Source: Desulfoferula mesophila
GTDB taxonomy: Bacteria; Desulfobacterota; Desulfarculia; Desulfarculales; Desulfarculaceae
Length of the DNA: 64,000 nt
Direction: 5' to 3'
Assembly (NCBI RefSeq): GCF_037076455.1
Contig: NZ_AP028679.1
Location: 2,309,501-2,373,500 of the forward strand
Below, piece by piece: positions 24,165-32,582 of the stretch. The notes beneath the pieces were generated by a model. The model worked only from the letters and a program-made list of their open reading frames with translations, had not been told where the DNA came from and ran no database searches. Positions within the stretch are counted from its first letter, which is position 1; every line of letters starts with the position of its first letter. Both the position numbers and the translations under genes were made by a program.

Positions 24165-27064
24165 GCCAGGCGCTCCCTGAGGCTGGGCCAGGACCAATCC
24201 ACCGGCACTCGTAGGCACTGTCCGTCGCGGTTGGCATACAGCAGGTGCCCGGCCTCCTGGCCGCGCAAAAACAAATCCCTGGTCAGCTCCACGTCGGCCT
24301 GGCAATAGGCGGTCAGCTCCTCCAGGCGGCCCTGGTTCCACCAATCCACCGCCTGCAAACCGTCGGCGGTCTTGGCCGCGCCCAGGGTGGCCCCGGCCAG
24401 GGCGTCCAGGCTCAGGCGGTGGCCCAGGGACTGCTGCACGTCCAGCATCAGGTCGAGGTTGGGCAGAGAGCGCAGGTCGGCCGCGGTGTAGGCGCTGAGC
24501 ACCTGATAGTCGAAACGCATGTGGTTGAAGCCGATGACCAGCTCCAGCTCGCTCAGGCGCTTGATCAAATCGAGCACCTGGTCTTCGCTATAAGAGATGA
24601 ACTCGTCCCTGACCGAGTCGTAGAGCACGGCCACGCTCACCCGCATGAGGTGGATGTTGTTCCAGCCGCCAACCTGGTTGGCCAGCTTCTGGGTCTCCAA
24701 ATCGAACACCCCGTAGGCCAGGGGGTGCTCCCTGGAGCGCACCGGGGGCGGAGCGATCACCTGGGGCGCGGGGGCGGCGCAGGGCTCCGCCTCTTCCAGG
24801 GGCAGCTTGCCCAGGAGCAGGCGGGTGAGCATCAGGGCCCCTAGTTTGTCCAGGGGCTTGTTGCCCGAGCCGCATTTGGGCGAGTACACGCAGGCCGGGC
24901 AGCCCTCCTCGCAATCGCAGGTGGCCAGTAGCTCCTCCACCTTTTCCAAGAGCTCCTCGATGAGCCCATAGCCCCGCTCGGCCAGGCCCACCCCGCCGGG
25001 CACCCCGTCGTAGATGAACACCCCGGCCTTGCCGGTCTGGGGGTGCAGGGGGATGGAGATGCCCCCGATGTCCCCCCGGTCGCACAGGGCGAACAAGGGG
25101 AACATGGCGATGGCCACGTGCTCCAGGGCGTGGATGGAGCCCATGAAGTGGCGGCCCGCCCGCTCCAGGCTGCGGCGCACCACGTCCTCGATGTCCATCC
25201 ACAGACCCACGGTCTCGAAGGTCAGCGGCGGCAGCTCCAGGGGATAGACCCCCATGAGGTCGCCCCCGGAGAGCCGGCGGCGCTCGTAGCCGTTGACCAC
25301 CTCGGTGACCTTGAGCCGCCCCTTGCGCACCAGGAAGTTGGCCACCGGGCGGCGGCCGGTCTCCTCCAGGATCTCGGTCTCCTTGTCGCTGCGGGCCCGG
25401 GTGTAATAGTCGGCATCCAAAGGAGTCACCCGCACCTTGCGGTGCTCCAGGTCCAGCTCCTTGACCAGGTAGGTGCGGCCCCGGTGCAAATACACCGCGC
25501 CGGGGTGGCCCTCCTTGAATACCCTCACCCCGTCGAAGGAGCCCACCACCGTGCCTTTGTGGTCCACGATGGCCAGGCTCTCCCCGGCCCCGCGCAGGTC
25601 CACCAGGCGCTGGGGCCGTTTGCGGGGGGTGAAATAGCGGGTGCCCGCCGCGTCCAGCAGCAGCTTGCCGTCCTCCATGGCCAGGCGCACCGCCTCGGGG
25701 TGGCCCACCGGGGGCAGGAACTCGTCGTCCACGGCCAGGGGCTCCTCGGCCGCCGCGCAGACCAGGTGCTGGGCCACTATCTGGGGGTTGGCCGCGTCCA
25801 AGACCGCCGCCTCCACCGGCTGGGCAAAAAACTCCGCCGGGTGGGAGAGCACCCATTGGTCCAGGGCGTCGGGCCCGCCCACCAGCACCACCGCGCTGTC
25901 GCGCCCGGCCCGCCCCACCCGGCCGCCCCGCTGCCAGGTGTTGATCTGGCTGCCGGGATAGCCCACCAGGATGCACAAATCCAGGCCGCCGATGTCGATA
26001 CCCATCTCCAGGGCGCTGGTGGTGACCACCCCGGCCAGGCGTCCGGCGGCCAGGTCGGTCTCGATGCCCCGGCGCTCCTCGGGCAGAAAACCGGCCCGGT
26101 AACCGGCCACCAGGCCCTTGAGCTCGGGATGGGCCCGCGTCACCCAGGTGTGGATCAGCTCGGTGTGGATGCGGCTCTTGGTAAAGCAGATGGTGGACAG
26201 GCCCTGCCCCACCGCCTGGGCCAAAAGGTAACTGGCCGTGGTGGAGGCCGCGCCGCTGGGGTTGACCAAGACAAAGGAGCGCCCGGCGGCCGGGGCCCCG
26301 CAAAAGTCGATGATCTGCTCCGGGGCGAAGGGCCGCCCGGTAAGGGCCTCGGCGTGCTCGCCGGGGTTGGCGATGGTGGCCGAGCTGAGCACGAAGCTGG
26401 GGCGGCTCCCCCGTTTGGCGGCCAGGCGCAACAGGCGGCGCAGCACCGAGGCCACGTGACTGCCGAACACCCCCCGATAGGCGTGCACCTCGTCGATAAC
26501 GATGTACTTGAGGCGGCTCAGGAAATTGTCCCAGGCCGAGGGAAAGGCGCAGATGGCCGCGTGCACCATGTCCGGGTTGGAGATGATCACCGGCGGCGGC
26601 TTTTGCCTGAGCTTGCGGCGGCGGCCGTCCGGGGTGTCGCCGTCGTAGATGTCGGCCACCGGCCCCAGGCCCGCGTGCAGGGCCAATTGGTTGAGCGCGC
26701 TCATCTGGTCCTGTTCCAGGGCCTTCAGGGGGAACAGGAACAGGGCCGTGGCCGAGGGCTCGGCCAGGATGCGCTCCAAGACCGGCAGGGCGTAGACCAG
26801 GGTCTTGCCCGAGGCGGTGGGGGTGGCCGTGACCACGTCACGCCCGGCCCGCACCAGGTTCAGAGCGGTGGCCTGGTGGGAGTAGAGCCGCTCAACTCCC
26901 TGGGCGGCCAGGGCCCGCACCAGGCCCGGCGGCAGCGGCGGGTCCGGCTCGCCGTAGGCGGCCTCGCGGGCGGCGATATCCTCCACGTGCACCACCTCGG
27001 CCGCCAGACGGTGGCTGCGTTTCAAAGAGGAAACAAAGCTCTTTAGCTCGCCGCTCATGGCCAT
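24161..27064 (-). CDS. MrfA/YprA-type DEAH helicase fused to YprB-type exonuclease
   Basis: About 967 residues. N-terminal superfamily 2 helicase: Walker A TATPTASGKT near residues 79-88, DEVH box, SSATIANP, and a helicase C domain with GRVGRAGRDS. Then a DUF1998 Zn-binding module with CDCEEGCPACVYSPKC near residue 720. The last ~180 residues are an RNase H-fold DEDD exonuclease: VFDLET, IGFNHMRFDYQVL and YCQADVELTRDLF. In Bacillus these are two proteins, MrfA and MrfB, that repair mitomycin-type crosslinks; here they form one chain. Start is uncertain: ATG 27064 or 27058, neither with a good ribosome-binding site. Confidence 0.9.
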   Translation of the reverse strand: MAMSGELKSFVSSLKRSHRLAAEVVHVEDIAAREAAYGEPDPPLPPGLVRALAAQGVERLYSHQATALNLVRAGRDVVTATPTASGKTLVYALPVLERILAEPSATALFLFPLKALEQDQMSALNQLALHAGLGPVADIYDGDTPDGRRRKLRQKPPPVIISNPDMVHAAICAFPSAWDNFLSRLKYIVIDEVHAYRGVFGSHVASVLRRLLRLAAKRGSRPSFVLSSATIANPGEHAEALTGRPFAPEQIIDFCGAPAAGRSFVLVNPSGAASTTASYLLAQAVGQGLSTICFTKSRIHTELIHTWVTRAHPELKGLVAGYRAGFLPEERRGIETDLAAGRLAGVVTTSALEMGIDIGGLDLCILVGYPGSQINTWQRGGRVGRAGRDSAVVLVGGPDALDQWVLSHPAEFFAQPVEAAVLDAANPQIVAQHLVCAAAEEPLAVDDEFLPPVGHPEAVRLAMEDGKLLLDAAGTRYFTPRKRPQRLVDLRGAGESLAIVDHKGTVVGSFDGVRVFKEGHPGAVYLHRGRTYLVKELDLEHRKVRVTPLDADYYTRARSDKETEILEETGRRPVANFLVRKGRLKVTEVVNGYERRRLSGGDLMGVYPLELPPLTFETVGLWMDIEDVVRRSLERAGRHFMGSIHALEHVAIAMFPLFALCDRGDIGGISIPLHPQTGKAGVFIYDGVPGGVGLAERGYGLIEELLEKVEELLATCDCEEGCPACVYSPKCGSGNKPLDKLGALMLTRLLLGKLPLEEAEPCAAPAPQVIAPPPVRSREHPLAYGVFDLETQKLANQVGGWNNIHLMRVSVAVLYDSVRDEFISYSEDQVLDLIKRLSELELVIGFNHMRFDYQVLSAYTAADLRSLPNLDLMLDVQQSLGHRLSLDALAGATLGAAKTADGLQAVDWWNQGRLEELTAYCQADVELTRDLFLRGQEAGHLLYANRDGQCLRVPVDWSWPSLRERLA

Positions 27065-27132
27065 GGTGTACCACGGGACGCAACGTACGTCTAGCTCCGT
27101 GCTAAAGAGGCCCTTTTCAAGGGCTTGACACC

Positions 27133-27161
27133 TTGACATACCAAGGCCGGTTTGTTATCAA
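27133..27161 (+). promoter_or_regulatory. Candidate pyrB leader promoter
   Basis: TTGACA (27133-27138), a 17-base spacer and TATCAA (27156-27161). A second TTGACA lies at 27125-27130. Predicted transcription starts near 27168, about 33 bases before the leader ORF. Confidence 0.6.
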
Positions 27162-27200
27162 GTGATGTTAGTTTATTAATAGCGCGGCAAGGCAAAGAGC

Positions 27201-27335
27201 ATGGCTGCAACCCCCAAAACCGGGGCTCCCGGCCCGGCGGGAAACCGCGGGACGGCCTCCACACCTAAAATGGTGTTTGGAGGTTTTTTTTGGGCCAACG
27301 CCGCCGATTTCACCCGTAATAAGGAGGGCAAGTGA
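27201..27335 (+). CDS. pyrB leader ORF, 44 codons, containing an attenuator
   Basis: ATG at 27201 opens a frame of 44 codons that ends at TGA 27333-27335, overlapping the pyrB GTG start (27332-27334) as GTGA. It begins [10 protein letters not shown] and ends [10 protein letters not shown] complete intrinsic terminator lies inside it (codons ~19-31), so a ribosome following RNA polymerase closely would cross the hairpin and prevent it forming. The enterobacterial pyrBI operon uses a leader peptide and UTP-sensitive attenuation in the same way. Expression of the peptide is inference; the AAGGCAAAGAGC upstream is a moderate ribosome-binding site. Confidence 0.6.
   Translation: MAATPKTGAPGPAGNRGTASTPKMVFGGFFWANAADFTRNKEGK
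27256..27291 (+). terminator. Intrinsic terminator (attenuator) in the pyrB leader
   Basis: CCTCCA (27256-27261) plus CACC (27262-27265) pair with GGTG (27272-27275) and TGGAGG (27278-27283), with a two-U bulge on the 3' side, followed by eight T residues (27284-27291). It ends 40 bases before the pyrB start and after the candidate promoter, so it must be bypassed for pyrBC expression. Confidence 0.9.
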
Positions 27336-28258
27336 GCCTCAAGCGACGCAACATGCTGGGTCTCTACGGGGTGAGCGCCGAGGAGATCACCACCGTTTTG
27401 GACACCGCCGAGTCGCTTAGGGAAATCAGCGCCCGGCCCATCAAAAAAGTCCCCACCCTCCGGGGCAAGACCATCGTCCATTTCTTCTACGAGGCCTCCA
27501 CCCGCACCCGCACCTCTTTTGAGATCGCGGCCAAGCGCCTCAGCGCCGACACGGTGAGCTTGTCGGCCTCCACCAGCAGCCTGACCAAGGGCGAGACCCT
27601 CATCGACACGGCCAAGAACCTCTTGGCCATGAGCCCGGACCTCATTGTGATGCGCCATTCCCAGAGCGGCGCGCCCCACCTGTTGGCCAAGCACATCCCC
27701 TGCTCCATCATCAACGCGGGCGATGGGGCCCACGAGCACCCCAGCCAGGGGCTTCTGGACCTACTCACCATCCGCCGGGCCAAAGGCCGCCTGGACGGCC
27801 TGAAGGTCTCCATCATCGGCGACATCACCCACTCGCGGGTGGCCCGCTCCGACATCATCGGCCTGAACACCATGGGCAGCCAAGTCACCGTCTACGGCCC
27901 GCGCACCCTGTTGCCCCCGGCGGTGGAAACCCTGGGGGTCCGGGTGGCCGGCTCCATGGAAGAGGCGGTGCAAGACGCGGACGTGATCATCATGCTCAGG
28001 GTGCAGCAGGAGCGCCTCACCGACGTGCTCTTCCCCTCCCTGCGCGAATACGCCCAGCGCTTCGGCCTGGGGCTCAGGCACCTCAAGGCGGCCAAGCCCG
28101 ACGTGGTGATCATGCACCCCGGCCCGGTGAACCGGGGGGTGGAGCTGGCCCCCGAGGTGGCCGACGGGCCCTGGTCGCTGATCCTGGATCAGGTGGCCAA
28201 CGGGGTGGCGGTGCGCATGGCCCTGCTTTACCTCTTGATCGGACCGGAGACCCCATGA
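27332..28258 (+). CDS. pyrB: Aspartate carbamoyltransferase catalytic subunit
   Basis: Commits carbamoyl phosphate and aspartate to pyrimidine synthesis. The 308-residue protein carries the carbamoyl-phosphate site STRTRTSFE near residue 55, [12 protein letters not shown], and the aspartate-loop and C-terminal MHPGPVNRG landmarks. GTG at 27332 follows AAGGAGG and overlaps the leader ORF stop. No pyrI regulatory subunit follows; the next gene is pyrC, overlapping by ATGA, as in class B/C bacterial arrangements. Confidence 0.97.
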   Translation: MSLKRRNMLGLYGVSAEEITTVLDTAESLREISARPIKKVPTLRGKTIVHFFYEASTRTRTSFEIAAKRLSADTVSLSASTSSLTKGETLIDTAKNLLAMSPDLIVMRHSQSGAPHLLAKHIPCSIINAGDGAHEHPSQGLLDLLTIRRAKGRLDGLKVSIIGDITHSRVARSDIIGLNTMGSQVTVYGPRTLLPPAVETLGVRVAGSMEEAVQDADVIIMLRVQQERLTDVLFPSLREYAQRFGLGLRHLKAAKPDVVIMHPGPVNRGVELAPEVADGPWSLILDQVANGVAVRMALLYLLIGPETP

Positions 28259-29547
28259 GCCAGCCCAGGCCCCTACTCCTGAAGAACGGCCGTTTGCTGT
28301 GCCCGGACAGCAACACCGACCAAACCGGCGACCTCTTATTGGAAGGCGGACTCATCTCCGCGGCGGGCGGCGAGCTGCAGGCCCCGGAGGGGGCCGAGGT
28401 AATCGACTGCTCCGGCAAGTGGGTGGCGCCGGGTCTCATCGATCTGCACGTGCATCTGAGGGAGCCGGGCCACGAATACAAGGAAGACATCGCCAGCGGC
28501 ACCGCGGCGGCGGCGGCGGGCGGTTTCACGGCCGTGTGCTCTATGCCCAACACCAACCCGGTGAACGACAGCGCGGCGGTGACCGAGATGATCCTGGAGC
28601 GGGCCCGCAAGGTGGGCTCCTGCCGGGTCTACCCCGTGGGGGCCATCACGCCGGGCCTCAAGGGCGAGGGCCTCACCCAGATGGCCGAGCTGAAACAGGC
28701 CGGTTGCGTGGCGGTGAGCGACGACGGCCACCCGGTGAGCGACAGCCGCCTGTTGCGCCGGGCCATGGAATACGCCGCGGGCTTCGATCTGCCGGTGATC
28801 TGCCACAGCGAAGACACGGCGCTATCGGCCGGAGGGGCCATGCACGAGGGCCCCATGGCCACCGCCCTGGGCCTGCCGGGCATCCCGGCCGAGGCCGAGG
28901 TGAGCGCCGTGGAGCGCGACCTGACCCTGGCCGGGCTCACCGGGGCCCGGGTGCACATCGCCCACATTTCCTGCGCGGGCAGCGTGGCCGCCCTGGGCCG
29001 GGCCCGGGCGGCGGGCTGGGCGGTGAGCGGCGAGACCGCGCCCCACTACCTGGCCCTGTGCGATCAAGACGTGGGCGGTTACGACACCCACCGCAAGATG
29101 AACCCGCCCCTGCGCTCGGCCGCCGACCGCGAGGCGGTGCGCCAGGCCCTGGCCGAAGGGCTTATCCAGGCCCTGGCCACCGACCATGCTCCCCACTCGG
29201 TCTTGGAAAAAGAGCTGGAGTTCGGCTTCGCCGCCTTTGGGGTCACCGGCCTGGAGACCGCCCTGGGCGTCATGCTGGAGCTGGTCGCCGAGGGCCTGCT
29301 CAGCCCCCTGGCCATGATCGAACGCATGAGCGCCTCTCCGGCCCGCCTGCTGGGCCTGCCCGGCGGCGAGCTGGGCGTGGGCTCCCCGGCCGACGTGGTG
29401 GTCATCGACCCCCAGGCGGCCTGGACCGTGGACCCGGCCCGGATGCGCTCCAAGTCGGCCAACACCGCCTTTGCCGGGCGTGAACTGCCCGGCCGGGCGC
29501 TCCTCACCGTGTGTGGCGGCGAGGTAACCTTCCGCCTGGAGGGATGA
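28255..29547 (+). CDS. pyrC: Dihydroorotase
   Basis: Zn amidohydrolase forming dihydroorotate, 430 residues, type I (multifunctional-type) family. Metal-site landmarks: [16 protein letters not shown] near residue 62, the SDDGHPV and HSED loops, HISCAGS and ATDHAPH. Active-site residues look intact, so it is not the pseudo-dihydroorotase type. Translation is coupled to pyrB by ATGA overlap. Confidence 0.96.
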   Translation: MSQPRPLLLKNGRLLCPDSNTDQTGDLLLEGGLISAAGGELQAPEGAEVIDCSGKWVAPGLIDLHVHLREPGHEYKEDIASGTAAAAAGGFTAVCSMPNTNPVNDSAAVTEMILERARKVGSCRVYPVGAITPGLKGEGLTQMAELKQAGCVAVSDDGHPVSDSRLLRRAMEYAAGFDLPVICHSEDTALSAGGAMHEGPMATALGLPGIPAEAEVSAVERDLTLAGLTGARVHIAHISCAGSVAALGRARAAGWAVSGETAPHYLALCDQDVGGYDTHRKMNPPLRSAADREAVRQALAEGLIQALATDHAPHSVLEKELEFGFAAFGVTGLETALGVMLELVAEGLLSPLAMIERMSASPARLLGLPGGELGVGSPADVVVIDPQAAWTVDPARMRSKSANTAFAGRELPGRALLTVCGGEVTFRLEG

Positions 29548-29939
29548 ACGTGAGACGCCTGCGCGGCCTTATCAGCTCCGAAGCCATCGCCCTGGTAAGC
29601 GCCATCTGCATCGTGCTCATACTCCTGGGGGCCCACTACCAGCGCCAGATAGACGACATGGACCAGCAGGCCCTCAAGGTGGCCCAGCAGGTCTACGAGA
29701 TATTGACCCCGCCTCCCTCCGCGCAGGCCGCGCCCACCGACCAGACCTCCCCGGCCGCGCCCGTGGCCCCCGCTCAGAACCCCGGCGAAATCCTGGCCAA
29801 GGAGCTCAAGGCCCCGGCGCCCATCGAGGTCAAGGTCCTGGACAACCACCCCCAGGCCTGGAAGGTGTTGGTGTGGCATCCCCAGGGCGTGGTGCATTAC
29901 CTGGTCACTCCCCAGGGAGTCACCCAAAAGGTGCGCTAA
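29544..29939 (+). CDS. Single-pass membrane protein of unknown function
   Basis: A 131-residue protein with one N-terminal membrane helix (about residues 14-30), a short amphipathic stretch, then a long Ala/Pro/Thr-rich linker and a small C-terminal domain ending GVTQKVR. I recognise no family. ATG at 29544 overlaps the pyrC stop by ATGA, so it is translated with the pyrimidine genes. Topology suggests the C-terminal domain faces the periplasm. Confidence 0.72.
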   Translation: MNVRRLRGLISSEAIALVSAICIVLILLGAHYQRQIDDMDQQALKVAQQVYEILTPPPSAQAAPTDQTSPAAPVAPAQNPGEILAKELKAPAPIEVKVLDNHPQAWKVLVWHPQGVVHYLVTPQGVTQKVR

Positions 29940-29943
29940 AGCC

Positions 29944-30690
29944 TTGGCTCGTAGGCAATCCCAAAAAGAAGACAACCTGGTGCGCATCCTGCGCTACGCC
30001 CTGGGCGTGGCCCCGGCCGAGTTCGCCCTGTTGCCCGACGACGAGGGCTGGGTACCGGTCAAGGAGCTCTTGGCCGCCCTGCACCAGGAGGAGGGCTGGA
30101 AGCACCTGCGCCAGGGCATGCTGAACGACGCGGCCTCCCGTCTGGTCCCGGAGCTGGTGGAACTGGATGACAAGCGCATCCGGGTGAGCGAGCGTAGCTT
30201 TCAGCCGCCCGACTACGGCGCGGCCCCCCCGGCCCACCTCTATCTGGGGGCCCGGCGCAAGGCCTGGCCGGTGCTCAAGCGCCGGGGCCTGGAAGAGACC
30301 CACGACGGCCGCCCCTGGATCTTGTCCGCCACCCCCGAGGCGGCCCTCAGGCTGGGGGAGCGGCGCGACTCCGAGCCGGTGCTGATCACCGTGCAGGCCC
30401 ACCAGGCCTCGGACCAGGGAGCTCTGTTCCCGGCCTGGGGCGAGTATTTCCTCTGCGCCTGGGCTCCGGCCGCCTGCCTCATGGGCCCTCCCATCGAAGA
30501 AACGGTCATCCCCAAGAAACCGGCCAAGCCCAAGCCAGCCCCGGCCGGACCGGCCATGCCCGCGGCGGATTCCATGCCCGGCTCGTTTTTGGTAGACCCG
30601 GACGACGTGGAGAAGCCCTACAAGCGCAAGGGCATCACCAAGGACATCCCCTGGAAGAGGGAGCGCCGTAAGGATCGGCGGGGGAAGTGA
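29944..30690 (+). CDS. Divergent KptA/Tpt1-like (RNA 2'-phosphotransferase fold) protein
   Basis: A 248-residue protein. Residues ~12-45 (LVRILRYALGVAP and DDEGWVPVKELL) match the KptA N-terminal winged-helix lobe, and the middle (HLYLGARRKAWPVLKRRGL, LSATPEAALRLG and SEPVLITVQA) matches its NAD-binding ADP-ribosyltransferase lobe. The canonical LRH is LRY here and the canonical YHGT is YLGA, so two conserved histidines are missing. A basic, proline-rich tail of ~65 residues is added. It may have a changed or lost NAD-dependent activity. It starts at TTG, five bases after the previous gene. Confidence 0.7.
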   Translation: MARRQSQKEDNLVRILRYALGVAPAEFALLPDDEGWVPVKELLAALHQEEGWKHLRQGMLNDAASRLVPELVELDDKRIRVSERSFQPPDYGAAPPAHLYLGARRKAWPVLKRRGLEETHDGRPWILSATPEAALRLGERRDSEPVLITVQAHQASDQGALFPAWGEYFLCAWAPAACLMGPPIEETVIPKKPAKPKPAPAGPAMPAADSMPGSFLVDPDDVEKPYKRKGITKDIPWKRERRKDRRGK

Positions 30691-30751
30691 TCCTAGGCGA
30701 TTCTACGAATGGTTGCTTCCATGAGCAATTTATAGTCTAAGGGGGGGGACA

Positions 30752-32485
30752 ATGAAACTTAAAGCTTTGACTATAACTAATTTCGCAGGTATTGGCGAAC
30801 CTGGGATCACGGTTCCCATAGATGATATCGTGGTCTTAATTGGACCGAACAATAGCGGAAAATCATCAGTCCTTGACGCATACGAGGCTTTTGCAAATAC
30901 AGGCGCAGCATTACCAGTAAAATCATTCCATAATGAAGACCCACATAACACAGTCGAAATAATAGGCATCTTTACCGAAATAACTGACGACGACAGAGAA
31001 GCACTTAGTAGCAAATGGGAATATCAAGATACTCAATTCGGTCATGCAATGAAATTAAAATGGGAATGGGCAAATCCCGAGCAAGGCGGGTTAAAATATT
31101 CCTGGAATCCAGAAAAAGGCGAATGGGTTAAGGGTGGCATGGGAGGCTGGGATACTTTAATTACAAGTAGAATACCTGTTCCGTTACGAATCAAGCCAAC
31201 AGATGATCACGAAATTACAGAAAAGCAAATAATTGATATTCTCACATCTGCTGCGAAAGCTGCACTTAAGAAAGATGGAACAAAGGCAAATAAAGTTCTC
31301 TCCGAGTTGCAATCTCTTGCAGATAGCTTTGTAAAAGAGGTACAGGAAGACCTTGATGATGTATGCAAAAATATAACAAATAAAATTAATCCAATTTTCC
31401 CAGGGCACAAAGTGGAGTTCCAACAATCGATCGGGAAAATAGATCCAGATAAAATAATCAGTACTGGAAGCCATATTCGCATAAGTGAACCTGATAAAGA
31501 CTCTATACCTCTTAGCCACCAAGGGGCGGGCATGCGGCGGACTTTCTTGTGGTCATCCCTTGGCACTCTGGCTGAGATGGGCAAAGTAAAACAAAAGAAA
31601 ACGGCCATTCCGCCAGAAAGGCAGAGAATTTTATTAATCGAGGAACCAGAGTCTTTTTTACACCCTCCAATGATACGAAGTGCACGTGACGCTTTATATC
31701 AATTAGCAGAAATCGCTGAATGGCAAGTAATGACATGCACACACTCGCCAATTTTTATTGATGTTTCAAAGCCTCATACAACAATTCTCAGAATTGAGAA
31801 AAAAACATTCGGATCACCTAGAGTGTTTCGTTCTAGCGACGCGAATTTTTCGGAAGATGACCGAGAACAGCTGCGAATGGTACGGTCTTGCCATCCCACA
31901 GTTGCAGAATTTTTCTTCGCTGATACGGTATTACTAGTTGAAGGCGAAACAGAACATGCCATATTTACCTACCTGATGTCTCAAGATAATGGCGATAGTG
32001 GCCATTGGTGTCATGTAGTAAATTGTATGGGAAAGCCAAACATACCGCTATTTGCTAAAATTCTTAATCAATTCGGTACTCCCTATACAATTATTCACGA
32101 TACAGACTCTCCCAAAGTGCAGAGATCAGGAAAATGGATCGCCAGTGGCATGTGGACAATTAATAAACGTATTGCGGAAGTGGTTGGGTTCCGTGATGGC
32201 AAACTACCACCATGCAGCTTGTTAGCTCACATTCCTGACTTTGAAGGATATTATTTTGGGGAAAAGATAAAAAGTAACAAGCCATATCATGCTATTTCTA
32301 AGGTAAGGAGTGCTGAATTTCAAGCGTCACCAAAATTTGCTGAACTCCTCAACATCATTCATGAGCCCAGCAAATGCGATCATGCTGGGATTTATTCGAG
32401 CTATAACGAGCTAAAAGTTAGAGTAAAAGACTGGGTCAGTGAAACGAAGCCTGCGCCTCCTGAGGCATGGGAGATAGAGGACTAA
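30752..32485 (+). CDS. OLD-family ATPase-TOPRIM nuclease
   Basis: A 577-residue overcoming-lysogenization-defect type protein. ATPase half: Walker A GPNNSGKSS at 31-39, ABC-type signature SHQGAGMRR, Walker B RILLIEEPESFLHP and H-loop THSPIF. TOPRIM half: VLLVEGETEHAIF with the catalytic Glu and IHDTDSP with the DxD metal site. Codon and base usage are clearly AT-rich compared with both neighbours, a sign of recent transfer. No UvrD-like helicase (GajB) partner is adjacent, so it is a class 1, stand-alone type. Likely anti-phage or DNA-processing role. Start follows a run of eight G. Confidence 0.92.
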   Translation: MKLKALTITNFAGIGEPGITVPIDDIVVLIGPNNSGKSSVLDAYEAFANTGAALPVKSFHNEDPHNTVEIIGIFTEITDDDREALSSKWEYQDTQFGHAMKLKWEWANPEQGGLKYSWNPEKGEWVKGGMGGWDTLITSRIPVPLRIKPTDDHEITEKQIIDILTSAAKAALKKDGTKANKVLSELQSLADSFVKEVQEDLDDVCKNITNKINPIFPGHKVEFQQSIGKIDPDKIISTGSHIRISEPDKDSIPLSHQGAGMRRTFLWSSLGTLAEMGKVKQKKTAIPPERQRILLIEEPESFLHPPMIRSARDALYQLAEIAEWQVMTCTHSPIFIDVSKPHTTILRIEKKTFGSPRVFRSSDANFSEDDREQLRMVRSCHPTVAEFFFADTVLLVEGETEHAIFTYLMSQDNGDSGHWCHVVNCMGKPNIPLFAKILNQFGTPYTIIHDTDSPKVQRSGKWIASGMWTINKRIAEVVGFRDGKLPPCSLLAHIPDFEGYYFGEKIKSNKPYHAISKVRSAEFQASPKFAELLNIIHEPSKCDHAGIYSSYNELKVRVKDWVSETKPAPPEAWEIED

Positions 32486-32489
32486 AAAT

Positions 32490-32516
32490 CCCATGACATC
32501 GCCTTGTCGTGGGTTT
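32490..32516 (+). terminator. Intrinsic terminator after the OLD nuclease gene
   Basis: CCCATGAC (32490-32497) pairs with GTCGTGGG (32506-32513) with one G-U wobble, then TTT. It starts four bases after the stop codon and isolates the OLD gene from the copper oxidase gene. Confidence 0.7.
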
Positions 32517-32524
32517 ACTCTGGT

Positions 32525-32554
32525 TTGACACCCTTCGCCTCCCCATCTCATACT
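32525..32554 (+). promoter_or_regulatory. Candidate promoter of the copper oxidase gene
   Basis: TTGACA (32525-32530), an 18-base spacer and CATACT (32549-32554). It is the only promoter-like pair between the OLD terminator and the gene. Confidence 0.5.
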
Positions 32555-32555
32555 T

Positions 32556-32582
32556 GAATGACTACCATCTTAGGAGTCATTC
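32556..32582 (+). promoter_or_regulatory. Hairpin covering the ribosome-binding site of the copper oxidase gene
   Basis: GAATGACT (32556-32563) and AGTCATTC (32575-32582) are perfect 8-base inverted repeats with an 11-base spacer. The Shine-Dalgarno TAGGAG (32571-32576) straddles loop and stem, and the right arm ends directly against the ATG at 32583. In RNA this would hide the ribosome-binding site; in DNA it could be an operator just after the transcription start. Confidence 0.6.

Noticed and set aside
24588-26303. 571-codon frame in a second phase of the helicase
   Set aside because: Same-strand shadow; low-complexity Gly, Arg and Pro translation without motifs.
25043-27046. 667-codon plus-strand frame opposite the helicase
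   Set aside because: Antisense shadow with no motif; the helicase is supported by Walker A, DEVH and zinc-binding motifs.
30752-32485. A Gabija-type (GajA-GajB) two-gene defence system
   Set aside because: GajA-like ATPase-TOPRIM organisation is present, but no UvrD-like helicase gene is adjacent on either side.
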